Below are positions 39,870-48,896 of a stretch of 64,000 nucleotides of DNA, in pieces. The notes beneath the pieces are model-generated. The model saw only the letters and a program-made list of their open reading frames with translations. It did no database searches and was not told where the DNA came from. The translations under genes were made by a program, and so were the position numbers. Source of the stretch: DATBJJ01 sp036556425 (GTDB lineage: Bacteria; Acidobacteriota; Vicinamibacteria; Vicinamibacterales; 2-12-FULL-66-21); the NCBI GenBank assembly GCA_036556425.1, contig DATBJJ010000086.1:1-64000 (forward strand), read 5' to 3'. Each line of letters begins with the position of its first letter. The stretch's first letter is position 1.

Positions 39870-39903
39870 AAGAACTGAGACTCGTTCTTCGCTCTCAGTT
39901 CTT
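39870..39903. terminator. Hairpin overlapping the stop of the giant gene
   Basis: AAGAACTGAGA and TCTCAGTTCTT form a perfect 11-base inverted repeat with a 12-base loop. The right arm contains the TGA stop of the giant peptidase gene. No long T-run follows, so it may be a weak terminator or an operator site rather than a classical terminator. Confidence 0.4.
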
Positions 39904-42900
39904 GGTTCCCACCAGGATCCGTACGACTGCCGCCGCCTCGAACTGCGACGTCACGGTGCTGTGCGGGAAGACCGCGAGATCGTACTGGCCGGGCGCCAGG
40001 CCGTCCACGACGAGCTCGTAGAAGGAATTCGTGAAGCGCTCGCCGTAGTACGCGCCGACGTCGGGCCGCGCGGGCTTCGGCCGTACTTCGCCGACGAAGA
40101 TCGGCGGCGCGCCCGATCCTGGATTCGGATACGCCCACACGTGCAGCGCGTCGATGCCGACGCCGGACGCCGCGGCGCGATCGATCGCCCATCCGGCGAG
40201 GATGAACGTCGACGGCACGCCGCCCGGCGCGGGCAAGTCGATCGCCATCTGCACGTCGGACGCATTGCGATGCCGCGGCCGCAGTACGACCTGCACGGCA
40301 ATCTCTTCGGATCGTCCATCCGCCGCCGTGCGGACGAACAGCAATTCGTACGCCCCGATGAACCCGGCGCCAGGCTGCCAGTAGAAGCGACCGCTCGCCG
40401 CATCCAGCGTCGATCCGATCGGGAGCGCACGTCGGTCGCGCCCCACGACGTGGTAGCCGCGATACCGCCACGTCTCTGATGGATCGGCATCCGCCCCGAG
40501 GTCGATCTCTATCCGCTGGAGCTCGTACGACAGGATCTCTCGCCTGCTCGCTCGCATCACGTCGACGTCTGCCGGCGCAGCGTCGTCGATGGCTTGCGTC
40601 AGCGATCCGCCGGTGCCGTTGTCGATCGTGAAGTAGCGGCTGCCGATGCCCGTCGTTTGCCCCGCGCTGTCGGTCACGATCCAGGCGATCGTGTGGACGC
40701 CGTCCGCGTAGGCCGTCGTATCGAGCGCGTATCCGCCGACCGCGTGATCCGTGTTCGCATAGCCGGGGAAAAGCGCCTGGATATCGGCGCGCGCGCCGAG
40801 CGCGCCCGGATGGCCCACGACGACGCCGTCGACGACGACCGAGATCGTGGAGCCATCGAACGGAATGACCTTCGGCTGCTGCGTCAGCGCCCATCCGAAA
40901 TTCAAGAACGCGGTTCCGGACGCGATCTGCGAGAGACCCGGCGTATCGATCGATCCGAACGGCTTCGTCGCGCTCGCGTTGTTGGACGTGAACGCGCGCG
41001 AGCCGAGCCACGCGAAGTTGCCGTCGCGATCGCTCGCGAGCGCGTGAATCGTGTAGGTACCGTTGCCTTGGTTGGGCAGCATGTTCGTCAAGAGCATGAA
41101 GCCCCATCCGCCGCGATAGTTCAACGGCAGCAGCGGATACGCCGCTTCGACATCGGGACGGGCGCCGGCGATGAGCACCGCATCGCCGACATACACGATC
41201 CCGGTTGCCTCGGGCGGCACTGAGTCTCTGAAGATCTGAATTCTCGAAACGCCCACGTCGTCGAGGGCCCAGCCCGTCACGGCGAACGCGCCGCTCAAGC
41301 CGTTTGCGCCGGGCACGGGTGTATCGATCGTGCCGAACGGCGGGTTCGAGCTGCCGGCCGGCATCGTGACAACGCGAACGCTCACTGTCGGCGAGCTCTG
41401 CGCGCCGTTCGTCGCGATCGTTACCGTTCCCGTTGCGACGCCACTGGCGGGCAAACCCGTCGCCACGACGCTGACGGTGAATCGCCCCGTTCCCGTGCCG
41501 GAGCCGTTCGTGATCTGAATCCACGGCTGATCGGCGGATGCCGTCCACGTCACGACGCCGGAGCCGGTCTGCGTCAGCCGTACGGTCTGGCTCGGCGTGG
41601 ACGACGTCCACGTTCCGCCGGATGTTACGGCGCCGAAGTTCAGCGCGGATGGGGCCGCGGTGAGCGTCGGCGGAGGCTCGATCGCGATCGGCAGACCCTT
41701 GAGCCGCATCGCCGGATCGCCGAAGAAGATCCACGATCGGCGCACGTCCGGATTGCCGACGCCGCTCTTCGCCGCAGCGACGACATCGCCGAGCGTGCCC
41801 TGCGCCGTGAACGCGAGTCTGAACAGCTCGTCGTTCATCACGCCTTGAGGCTCCGCTTCCGTCAGGCTGGACGATGCCCACACGGCGACGGCGCCGCCGC
41901 TCGCGCGCAGCAGCGTCTCCGCGAGGCTCTCTTCGCCGTAGATGCCGTGGAAGTAGCCGTTGAGACAGTTCATCGCAACCACGAGCGGCAGCCGCGATCC
42001 GGTCGTCGTCCAATTGCTCGCGACGTCGGGCGTCGAGAGAAGCTCGCCCGACGCGCCCCAGATGTAAGTGGAGCCGTGACCAAGGTAGTTGACGATCAAC
42101 TGCCCTTCGGTCACGCGCGTGAACAACTCGGCGCGAAGCGCGGCCTCGCCCACGGCGTCACGATCGATCCTGTGCGTCGTGAAGCTCGAAGGTATGCGCG
42201 TCGCGAGACCCGCGCTCGACGCGCGGAACTGGACGGTCGGATCGTCCGTGTCGGTCAGGAGCGTGATGTTCCTCGCCCACGCACCGCCGGCGCCCGTGTC
42301 GTAGCCGACGATCTTCGAGACGACGCTCGTGGCTTGCCCCGGAGTCCGCACGGGCAATCGGCCGATCGCGATGTCGGGCACGCCGTCGGCGTTGCCGTCG
42401 ACGAACCAATCGTCAGACGCCGTCTCGAGCTCGATCTCCACCATGTCGACGAGGCCGGTCGGCACGAAATCCCCGAAGCCCAGACTCGCGTAATCGCGCG
42501 GATCGAATGTCGCGTCCCCCGCCAACAGGACATACCGCGGCGGAACCGTCCACGTCGCGCGCGCATGGGCGAAAAAGTCCTTCAGCGCGTCGGGCGAGCG
42601 TTCGCCGAAGCTGAACTCGTCGTAGACGTCGTCGATCGACACGACTGCCGCTTGATAGCCCTGACTCGCGCGATGCGCAGCGAGCGGCGCCATCTGCGCA
42701 GCGAAGTCCGGATGCGCGACGATCAGATAGTTGCGCGCGTTCTGCGCGACGTTCAACGACGACGGCTGATTCGCGGCGACGAAGAGCGGCGTCGCGAACG
42801 CGGCATCGGCGAACGCATACAGCGTGCGCGTCCCAGTTCCAGGCGTCTGCACGTCGACCGAGAACGGCGCCGACCCCGCGACCGTCGGCAGCTCGAGCAC

Positions 42901-45900
42901 GTTCGCCAGATTCGTGATGTCGACGACGCGGATGGCCGTCGTGGTGAAGCCGCCGATCGTCACGGTTTGTCCGTTGGCCGCCGTCAGCTCCAAGCGGTCG
43001 TCGTCCGCGTCGTTCGTGTGCCAATAGCTCAAGCGAAGCGTGTCGAACAGGCTGAGATCGGACTCGCCACCGAGCGCCTCGAACTGCACGGCGTTCGCGC
43101 CGTCGACGAGGAGGCCGTGCGGAACCGTCAGCGTCGCCGATCCTTGCTGGCGGCCTTCGAAGATCACGTCGCCGACGGCCGTTCCGTTGACGCGGACCCT
43201 GACTTGATGGCCGGTCGGATCCGCGGTAAGCGTCACGCCTTGGAGGACGACTTCGAGCGTTGCGCTCGAGGGCGCCGAGGAGTCCGGACGCCGCACCGTC
43301 ACGTTGACGTCGGCCGGCGCGCCGTTCTCGATCAACGCGCCGAACCAATTCTCGGCGCTGCCGTTGCGCAGCGCGGCGAAGTAAATGCTGCGATCCTTCC
43401 TCTCGATCGTTCCCCAGAATCTCGCGGGCGCCGCGGGTCCCGGACCCGACGCAGGCGGAGGCTGCACGCGGAGTCCCGTTCCCGTTCCCGCCGTCAACCA
43501 GTACACGGCTGTGTCGGTCGACGGAGTATCGGCGCCTGTCCCATAGAACTCGATCGCATCGGACGGATCGAACTGGCCGTCGCCGGCGCCCGTGACGTGC
43601 AGCGCCAGCTCGAGTCCGCCGCGATACAGACGGAGCATCGCCGGATCGACTTGCGACGGCAGACCCGCCGCCGCGAGCGTCGGCTGATCGACGCGATACC
43701 AGCCGGCGGCGCGAACGCCGATCTTCACGGCTGGCAGGTTGGCGATTGCCCACTGGGTCTGCCGCGCGCCTTCGGCCGTCGCCGCGGATTCGACGCCGAG
43801 CGCCGTCGCCGCTGCAGGAACGTCGGGAGCGGTCGACGCGATGAAACGCTCTTCACGATGGCCGGCGCCTCGACCCAATCCCGTGAGGAGCGGACTGTCT
43901 TCGGCGGTCTGCGTTCCTGATGAATCGGTCGGCGCAATCGGCCCGTGCCACGTGCCCTTGCCGTTGAAGTCGACGTCCTCGAGCCAGTAGACGGCCTTCG
44001 ACGATCGCGACAGCGGATCGCGGTCCCAGAAGGAGTACCTCTGCTCGCTGTTCACGCGATTCCTGGAGCCGACGGTCAATCCCGATCCCGCCACGAGCGA
44101 TCGCGTGATGCGCGTGCGCCGTCCGTCGATCTCGCGATAGAGGTGGAAGCCGAGATTGTTGACCTCGAATCCGGTGCGCCATGCGAGCTGAACGCCCTGC
44201 GATTCGCGCGATGCCGTGAACGAGATCAAGCGCACTTCGGTGACCGCGAGCGGCGCAAGGCTTAGATAGAGAATCTGAGTCGCGACCCCGTCGTTCGTCG
44301 TCCAGTTCAGGTTGAAACCATCCGACGTGAACGACGTGAGATCCGCCTCGGCGTCGATCGTCGCCGTGGCGTTGTTCACCTTGACGAACACCTTGCTCGT
44401 CTTGTCGATCGCATCGACGTTCATCAGCCCGGCGTTGTTCTCGTCCTGGACCGCCGAGCTTCCTTCGGTCGTGCCATCCGACGCGCCCAGTCCGAATCGG
44501 CTGTGCCCGACGGGTGCAGCCTGCGTCGTGCTCTGGAAACTGGAGAGCATCACGAGGCTCGGCCTGAAACCGACGCCGGTGATTGCCTGCGCCGCCGGCG
44601 CGGCGCCGGTGGTCTTCAAGAAGCTCCCGGGTTTGACGTTCACGCCCTTGAGCGCGAGAGAAAGCACGCGCGCCGCGGCGGCGGAATTCGTGTTCGTGAA
44701 GTTCACCGTGAAGCCGTCGGCGTTCATCGAGACCCACGACGCTTCCTTCTGAACGGTGAGCGAGGAATTGAACGAATAGATTGCGGCGTCGGTCTGCTGG
44801 CCCCGTTGCGTGTTCCCGGTGAGCGACGCATCCGCCGTCCAGTTCGCGAATGCCCATTGATCGCCGTCGAAATCCATGACGCCGAGGCCGAACGCGCCGC
44901 CGGCGATGCTGCTCGGCAGCGCGGCCGTCAGCGCGTGACCGCCGTGCGCGTGAAAGACGACGTCCGGCTGAAATCCGACGCCGGTGACCGATCGGTTGCC
45001 GGTCACCGTCCCCATCGTCCATTCGACGACCTTCGCGGACACGTCCGATCCGCCGATCGCGATGAAGTGGATCACGTATGCGTTCGCGTCGTTCGTCGTC
45101 CAGTTCAACGTGAACGTGGTGTCGTCCCACGACGCGAGGTCCGCTTCGGCCACGAGCACTTCGCCCCACTGCACGAGCGTGAGGACCTTGGCCGCCATGC
45201 GGGTGCTCGCATTCGACGTGTCCGCCCCATCCTCGCTCGACGTCGACACCGAGCGGCTCGTCGTCCCGTCCGTCATCCCGAAACCGAAGTACGCGGTGCC
45301 TGCGGCCGCGGCTCTCAGCGCAATCGTGTGCGTGTTGCCCGTGTCGGCGTCGTTGGACGCCGTCGCGGACTTCGCACCCGTCGGGCCGATCGCGGCCTGC
45401 ACCGCATAGCTGCCGACCACCGACATGCCCACCGCGTTCGGCGCGGCGTTCGACGCGACGTCGTAGGCTTCGGTCATGCCGGCTGGCGCGGTCCACGTCG
45501 CGCTCGACGCGAACGCGTGCGTCGTCACGATCATGTCGTTCGCTGCGGTCGTGGTCACGCTCGGCGCGGCGTGCGTGACGCTCGAGGCCGTCGCCGCGCC
45601 GTTCTCGACGTCGACCGAGTTCGCGATGTCGACACCGCCGAACGATTGAATGCCGCCTGCGGATCCCGTCGACGCGCTGAGCGTCCACGTGTAGCTCGCG
45701 GGCTCGCTGCTCGTCGCGACCTTGCCGTACATCGCCAATGAGCTCGGCGTCCCCGTCGCGTTGTCTATGCGGCGGATCAGGGTCCATCCCGCGGGCGGCG
45801 TGATGACCGCGGTGTTGGGCCGGACCGCAACGGAGGCGAGCATGCCGTCGTTCGTGACGGTCCCCGCTGGAATCGGAAGCGTGAGCGACAGCACGCCGCT

Positions 45901-47580
45901 TACGGCCGATCCGGTAGAGGCTCCGTGGAACGTGATGCCTGACGAGCTGCTGAACGTTTCGTCGGACCGCCCTTCGGTCCAGAGAATCAGCGCCTTCGGC
46001 ACCTCGCCGAGACCGTGAGGAATCGATTGCGACGCGGGCGCGGCTCCCGTGGATTTCGTAAAGCTCCCGACCTTGAAGCCGCTGCCGCCCGCGAATTGGA
46101 CGACGAACCAGCCGACGTCCGCGGCGGCCAACGTGCTGTTGCGATCGAGCGTGAGGAGCGTTGGCGCGAGCGCGGTCGTCGCCGTCGCGACGCCCAGCAC
46201 GTCGTTCGCCGCGTACGGCGTGCGCCCCATGCTCTGGCCGCCCGCTTGCCCCGACGCGAACGCAATCGCGCGCGTCGTGTTCACACGCGGCACGAGCGCG
46301 GCGGTCGCCTGCGAGACGCCGGAGGCGAAGCTCGCCGAGCCGCGCTGCACCGTCGACCCGTCCTTGAGCTCGATCGCCTGCCACGAGATCTCGGTGAAAT
46401 TGTCGGGTGTCCCGGAGATGTTCCGATCGAATGTGATCGTGGTGGCGTTGGTGAGCTGCGTGCGGAACATGCGCGCGCCCATGTCGGGGCCGGCGCCATC
46501 CGTGCGGGCGCCCGCAAGCACGAACGTCCGGCTCACGTCGACCGCGGTAGGCAGCGTGGCCGTCACCGACAGCGTCGTGCCGGTCATCGTGGTCACCGTG
46601 CCGCGCTGCACGTTGATGTCCGCCGCATTCGTGAACTCGACGACCTGCCACCACACGATGTGGCCGCTCATGTCGTTCGTGCGGAACTGCAGGTTCGTCG
46701 TGCTCGTCAAATCGCCCGCGATGATGTCGTCGCTGCCGTGCTCCAGCTCGGTCGCGTTCGGCGTCATCGACCACAGCACGAACGCCTGGTTCATCGCCGA
46801 TATGGCGGCGATGGGTACGTCTACCGTGAACGCGGACATCGTTGCGGCGCCGCGCTGCACAGAGACGCCCGAGCCGAATGTGGCGACGTACCACTGGATG
46901 TCGATCGCGAGCGGCGCGCCCTCGTTCGTGACTCTCTCGAACTCGATCGTCGTCGAAGACGCGATCCTGCCGCGCACCGTCGACTGGACGGGACGATCGC
47001 CGCTGCTGCGCACCTGGAAGACGAGAAACGACTTCGTCGTGTCGATGGAGGCGATCGTGACGGTCTGAACGCCGTTGGCGTTGTTGACGACGGTGCCGCT
47101 CTGCACTTGTTGAAGAACGGCCGCGTCCGCAACTGTCGACGAGGCGCAGACGAGCGCGAGCGTGCACAACGCGAGCACGACGGACGCCGCGACCTGACGC
47201 AGCGCGCGATACGCACGCCGCACGGGCGACGCCTTGCCTCGGCGCGCGACCGACACGACCTCGCCGAGAACTTGAGTCGGCGATACCGGCTCGTCGAAAA
47301 CGCTCGACGCATCGCCGCGGAGAATCATGCGATCGACTCCCGATCGATCGGCGCCGATGCTGACGACGCGGTGCGCGAACAAACGTTCGTCCCGGCGATA
47401 GACGACGACGCTGCCCGTCGAGAGTCTGGCGGGCGTGATGGGCTCGACGGTGATCACGTCGCCGTCGCAGATCGACGGAGCCATACTGCCGCCCGTCGCG
47501 CGAAAGCGCACGCCGTAGCCCCGCGCCAGCAGTTGGCTGCTGACATCCACGAAGCTGATTCGGTTCTCCCTTGATTGCAT
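39895..47580 (-). CDS. Giant fusion: SipW-like signal peptidase plus C25 (gingipain-like) peptidase
   Basis: This protein has about 2561 residues. Residues 1-115 resemble an S24/S26 peptidase of the SipW type: the nucleophile motif ATGGSMAPSI (Ser32) and LFAHRVVSI (His70 in place of the usual lysine). A membrane segment (about 128-148) follows a basic stretch. The remainder should be outside the membrane: several similar beta domains of about 100-150 residues (for example GFRPSLVMLSSF near the end of the series), a fibronectin-like part, then a C25 caspase-like peptidase with NYLGHGS (His1835) and AMNCLNGYF (Cys1872). BACON- or Ig-like repeats complete it. I used the ATG at 47580, next to the peptidase domain; an in-frame ATG at 47661 exists. 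It is the last gene of the RiPP-like run and may cut the leader or process secreted product; this is inferred. Confidence 0.8.
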   Translation of the reverse strand: MQSRENRISFVDVSSQLLARGYGVRFRATGGSMAPSICDGDVITVEPITPARLSTGSVVVYRRDERLFAHRVVSIGADRSGVDRMILRGDASSVFDEPVSPTQVLGEVVSVARRGKASPVRRAYRALRQVAASVVLALCTLALVCASSTVADAAVLQQVQSGTVVNNANGVQTVTIASIDTTKSFLVFQVRSSGDRPVQSTVRGRIASSTTIEFERVTNEGAPLAIDIQWYVATFGSGVSVQRGAATMSAFTVDVPIAAISAMNQAFVLWSMTPNATELEHGSDDIIAGDLTSTTNLQFRTNDMSGHIVWWQVVEFTNAADINVQRGTVTTMTGTTLSVTATLPTAVDVSRTFVLAGARTDGAGPDMGARMFRTQLTNATTITFDRNISGTPDNFTEISWQAIELKDGSTVQRGSASFASGVSQATAALVPRVNTTRAIAFASGQAGGQSMGRTPYAANDVLGVATATTALAPTLLTLDRNSTLAAADVGWFVVQFAGGSGFKVGSFTKSTGAAPASQSIPHGLGEVPKALILWTEGRSDETFSSSSGITFHGASTGSAVSGVLSLTLPIPAGTVTNDGMLASVAVRPNTAVITPPAGWTLIRRIDNATGTPSSLAMYGKVATSSEPASYTWTLSASTGSAGGIQSFGGVDIANSVDVENGAATASSVTHAAPSVTTTAANDMIVTTHAFASSATWTAPAGMTEAYDVASNAAPNAVGMSVVGSYAVQAAIGPTGAKSATASNDADTGNTHTIALRAAAAGTAYFGFGMTDGTTSRSVSTSSEDGADTSNASTRMAAKVLTLVQWGEVLVAEADLASWDDTTFTLNWTTNDANAYVIHFIAIGGSDVSAKVVEWTMGTVTGNRSVTGVGFQPDVVFHAHGGHALTAALPSSIAGGAFGLGVMDFDGDQWAFANWTADASLTGNTQRGQQTDAAIYSFNSSLTVQKEASWVSMNADGFTVNFTNTNSAAAARVLSLALKGVNVKPGSFLKTTGAAPAAQAITGVGFRPSLVMLSSFQSTTQAAPVGHSRFGLGASDGTTEGSSAVQDENNAGLMNVDAIDKTSKVFVKVNNATATIDAEADLTSFTSDGFNLNWTTNDGVATQILYLSLAPLAVTEVRLISFTASRESQGVQLAWRTGFEVNNLGFHLYREIDGRRTRITRSLVAGSGLTVGSRNRVNSEQRYSFWDRDPLSRSSKAVYWLEDVDFNGKGTWHGPIAPTDSSGTQTAEDSPLLTGLGRGAGHREERFIASTAPDVPAAATALGVESAATAEGARQTQWAIANLPAVKIGVRAAGWYRVDQPTLAAAGLPSQVDPAMLRLYRGGLELALHVTGAGDGQFDPSDAIEFYGTGADTPSTDTAVYWLTAGTGTGLRVQPPPASGPGPAAPARFWGTIERKDRSIYFAALRNGSAENWFGALIENGAPADVNVTVRRPDSSAPSSATLEVVLQGVTLTADPTGHQVRVRVNGTAVGDVIFEGRQQGSATLTVPHGLLVDGANAVQFEALGGESDLSLFDTLRLSYWHTNDADDDRLELTAANGQTVTIGGFTTTAIRVVDITNLANVLELPTVAGSAPFSVDVQTPGTGTRTLYAFADAAFATPLFVAANQPSSLNVAQNARNYLIVAHPDFAAQMAPLAAHRASQGYQAAVVSIDDVYDEFSFGERSPDALKDFFAHARATWTVPPRYVLLAGDATFDPRDYASLGFGDFVPTGLVDMVEIELETASDDWFVDGNADGVPDIAIGRLPVRTPGQATSVVSKIVGYDTGAGGAWARNITLLTDTDDPTVQFRASSAGLATRIPSSFTTHRIDRDAVGEAALRAELFTRVTEGQLIVNYLGHGSTYIWGASGELLSTPDVASNWTTTGSRLPLVVAMNCLNGYFHGIYGEESLAETLLRASGGAVAVWASSSLTEAEPQGVMNDELFRLAFTAQGTLGDVVAAAKSGVGNPDVRRSWIFFGDPAMRLKGLPIAIEPPPTLTAAPSALNFGAVTSGGTWTSSTPSQTVRLTQTGSGVVTWTASADQPWIQITNGSGTGTGRFTVSVVATGLPASGVATGTVTIATNGAQSSPTVSVRVVTMPAGSSNPPFGTIDTPVPGANGLSGAFAVTGWALDDVGVSRIQIFRDSVPPEATGIVYVGDAVLIAGARPDVEAAYPLLPLNYRGGWGFMLLTNMLPNQGNGTYTIHALASDRDGNFAWLGSRAFTSNNASATKPFGSIDTPGLSQIASGTAFLNFGWALTQQPKVIPFDGSTISVVVDGVVVGHPGALGARADIQALFPGYANTDHAVGGYALDTTAYADGVHTIAWIVTDSAGQTTGIGSRYFTIDNGTGGSLTQAIDDAAPADVDVMRASRREILSYELQRIEIDLGADADPSETWRYRGYHVVGRDRRALPIGSTLDAASGRFYWQPGAGFIGAYELLFVRTAADGRSEEIAVQVVLRPRHRNASDVQMAIDLPAPGGVPSTFILAGWAIDRAAASGVGIDALHVWAYPNPGSGAPPIFVGEVRPKPARPDVGAYYGERFTNSFYELVVDGLAPGQYDLAVFPHSTVTSQFEAAAVVRILVGTKN

Positions 47581-47742
47581 TCGGACGGTTGACGCGTACG
47601 AAAAGCGTCCGCTCCGCCCGGGGGAAGGGCAACAAACCTGCCGGATCCGAATCGCGTGCATTTGCCGGAAAACTCACGGATTCGCGCCCGCGGCGCACGG
47701 CGGCCCTTTCAGATTCGTAAGGGGCTGCGCCAGAACAGCACG

Positions 47743-48606
47743 CTACGAGCGCTGGCGCACGATCTCGAGCACGCTCGAATCGGGTACGAAGCCGAGCTCG
47801 AAGCAGGGAACGCGGGCGGCGACGCGGTCCAGGAATTCGAGCGTGAACTCGAGGCCGCGCGCGTCGTGAAACGGAGGAAAACTGGCCGCAAACAGGCGCG
47901 CCACGCCGTCCGCTCGCGCAACCGGCAGCAGCTCGTGGCGATGATGCTGCCGGAGAAAAAACAGCGCCGCGAGACGCGCGCGCCGCGGGGACGCGAGCGG
48001 CTCGTCGCCGTGCCACGGCGTGCCGTACATCCACAACCCGTCGGCGTCGTCGCGAAGGATCACGCGGTCGTCGCTCAACACGACGCTGCCGGGATCATCG
48101 AGCCAGAGCCGCGCGATCGTTGTCTTGCCCGCGCCCGACTGGCCCGCGAAGAGGTATCCCGTCGAGCCGTTCGCGAGAACGCCGCAGCCGTGGATCTCGA
48201 CGCCCTTTCCCCGACCGAGCAGGCTGATGACGAGCAGCTCGTCGAGCGGATACTCGAGGGGATCGATCGTCGCCGCGCCCGCGAAGAATGGGCGATGGAG
48301 GATGATGCGGCCGATCGAGAAATCGTGATTGAAGCGCGCGATCTTGTATGGAGATGTCGTCAGCGTCGAGGAGAAGAAGCAGAAGAGGAATCCATCGTCA
48401 TCGCGATGGAGGCGCCACGGTCCTGCGGAATCGAAGAGACACTCACCGAACCGCTGGCCCTCGAGATTGCCGGCGGTGACGTCGATCTCCACGTCGGCGG
48501 CGCCGGGATCGACGAGAAACGATTCGGCGGCGCGATTCGGCGCCACGCGCAGATCGCGCTCGCGACAGGCGACGTGAATCGTCAGACCCGCGACTCGGAG
48601 GTGCAC
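47743..48606 (-). CDS. HprK-related serine kinase-like protein
   Basis: The 287-residue protein has the C-terminal fold of HPr kinase without its usual context. Walker A is GQSGAGKTT (155-163), followed by VVLSDDRVIL (around 178, acidic Walker B-like) and GTPWHGDEPL (around 198). These are typical of the HprK-related kinases found in peptide-modification clusters together with PqqD-like and nucleotidyltransferase proteins, as here. Its substrate could be the small peptide encoded seven bases upstream; this is inferred. Its start is a GTG. No HPr gene is nearby. Confidence 0.82.
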   Translation of the reverse strand: MHLRVAGLTIHVACRERDLRVAPNRAAESFLVDPGAADVEIDVTAGNLEGQRFGECLFDSAGPWRLHRDDDGFLFCFFSSTLTTSPYKIARFNHDFSIGRIILHRPFFAGAATIDPLEYPLDELLVISLLGRGKGVEIHGCGVLANGSTGYLFAGQSGAGKTTIARLWLDDPGSVVLSDDRVILRDDADGLWMYGTPWHGDEPLASPRRARLAALFFLRQHHRHELLPVARADGVARLFAASFPPFHDARGLEFTLEFLDRVAARVPCFELGFVPDSSVLEIVRQRS

Positions 48607-48613
48607 TCGCGGA

Positions 48614-48811
48614 TTATGAGCCGAGCGAGCTGCACGGCACCGGCGTCCTGCAATTGCCGCCGCCGGGACCGCTCCCGCCGGAGCCCGAGCTCGCCTTGCA
48701 CGCGCCCAGCACCGCTTCCTCGGGCCGCAGCGCGACCTGCTTGATCTCCGGCTTCGCGTACGATCGCTTCTCGCCGCTGTTCGCGTCGTTGTCGTTCGTG
48801 TCTTCGGCCAT
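48614..48811 (-). CDS. Putative RiPP precursor peptide, 65 residues
   Basis: The peptide has a charged N-terminal leader (MAEDTNDNDANSGEKRS), then the segment YAKPEIKQVALRPEEAVLGA, a pattern I associate with precursors of radical SAM/PqqD-type pathways, and a C-terminal Gly/Ser-rich core with three Cys (C38, C54, C60): GSGGSGPGGGNCRTPVPCSS. There is no signal peptide. The ATG at 48811 has a strong ribosome site (GAGGAG, seven bases away). It lies between the radical SAM/SPASM gene and the HprK-related kinase gene, separated from the latter by seven bases. Function as a modified-peptide precursor is inferred; the mature product is unknown. Confidence 0.75.
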   Translation of the reverse strand: MAEDTNDNDANSGEKRSYAKPEIKQVALRPEEAVLGACKASSGSGGSGPGGGNCRTPVPCSSLGS

Positions 48812-48827
48812 TTGTATCTCCTCGGTA

Positions 48828-48890
48828 CCGCTGTCCGCTTGCCGCTGTCCGCTTACCGCTGTCCGCTGTCCGCTTGCCGCTGTCCGCTTG
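48828..48890. repeat. Heptanucleotide tandem repeat (CCGCTGT / CCGCTTG)
   Basis: Nine contiguous 7-base units alternate between CCGCTGT and CCGCTTG (one CCGCTTA), 63 bases in all. They fill the spacer between the radical SAM stop and the ribosome site of the precursor gene, so they would be transcribed as the leader of the precursor message. Confidence 0.85.
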
Positions 48891-48896
48891 CCGCAA

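Noticed and set aside
39850..48034. Very long open frames antiparallel or frame-shifted to the giant gene (for example 43853-48034 minus and 39455-42013 minus)
   Set aside because: They are Arg/His/Asp-rich shadows caused by high GC codon bias, with no domain match, and the alternative frame has clear peptidase domains.
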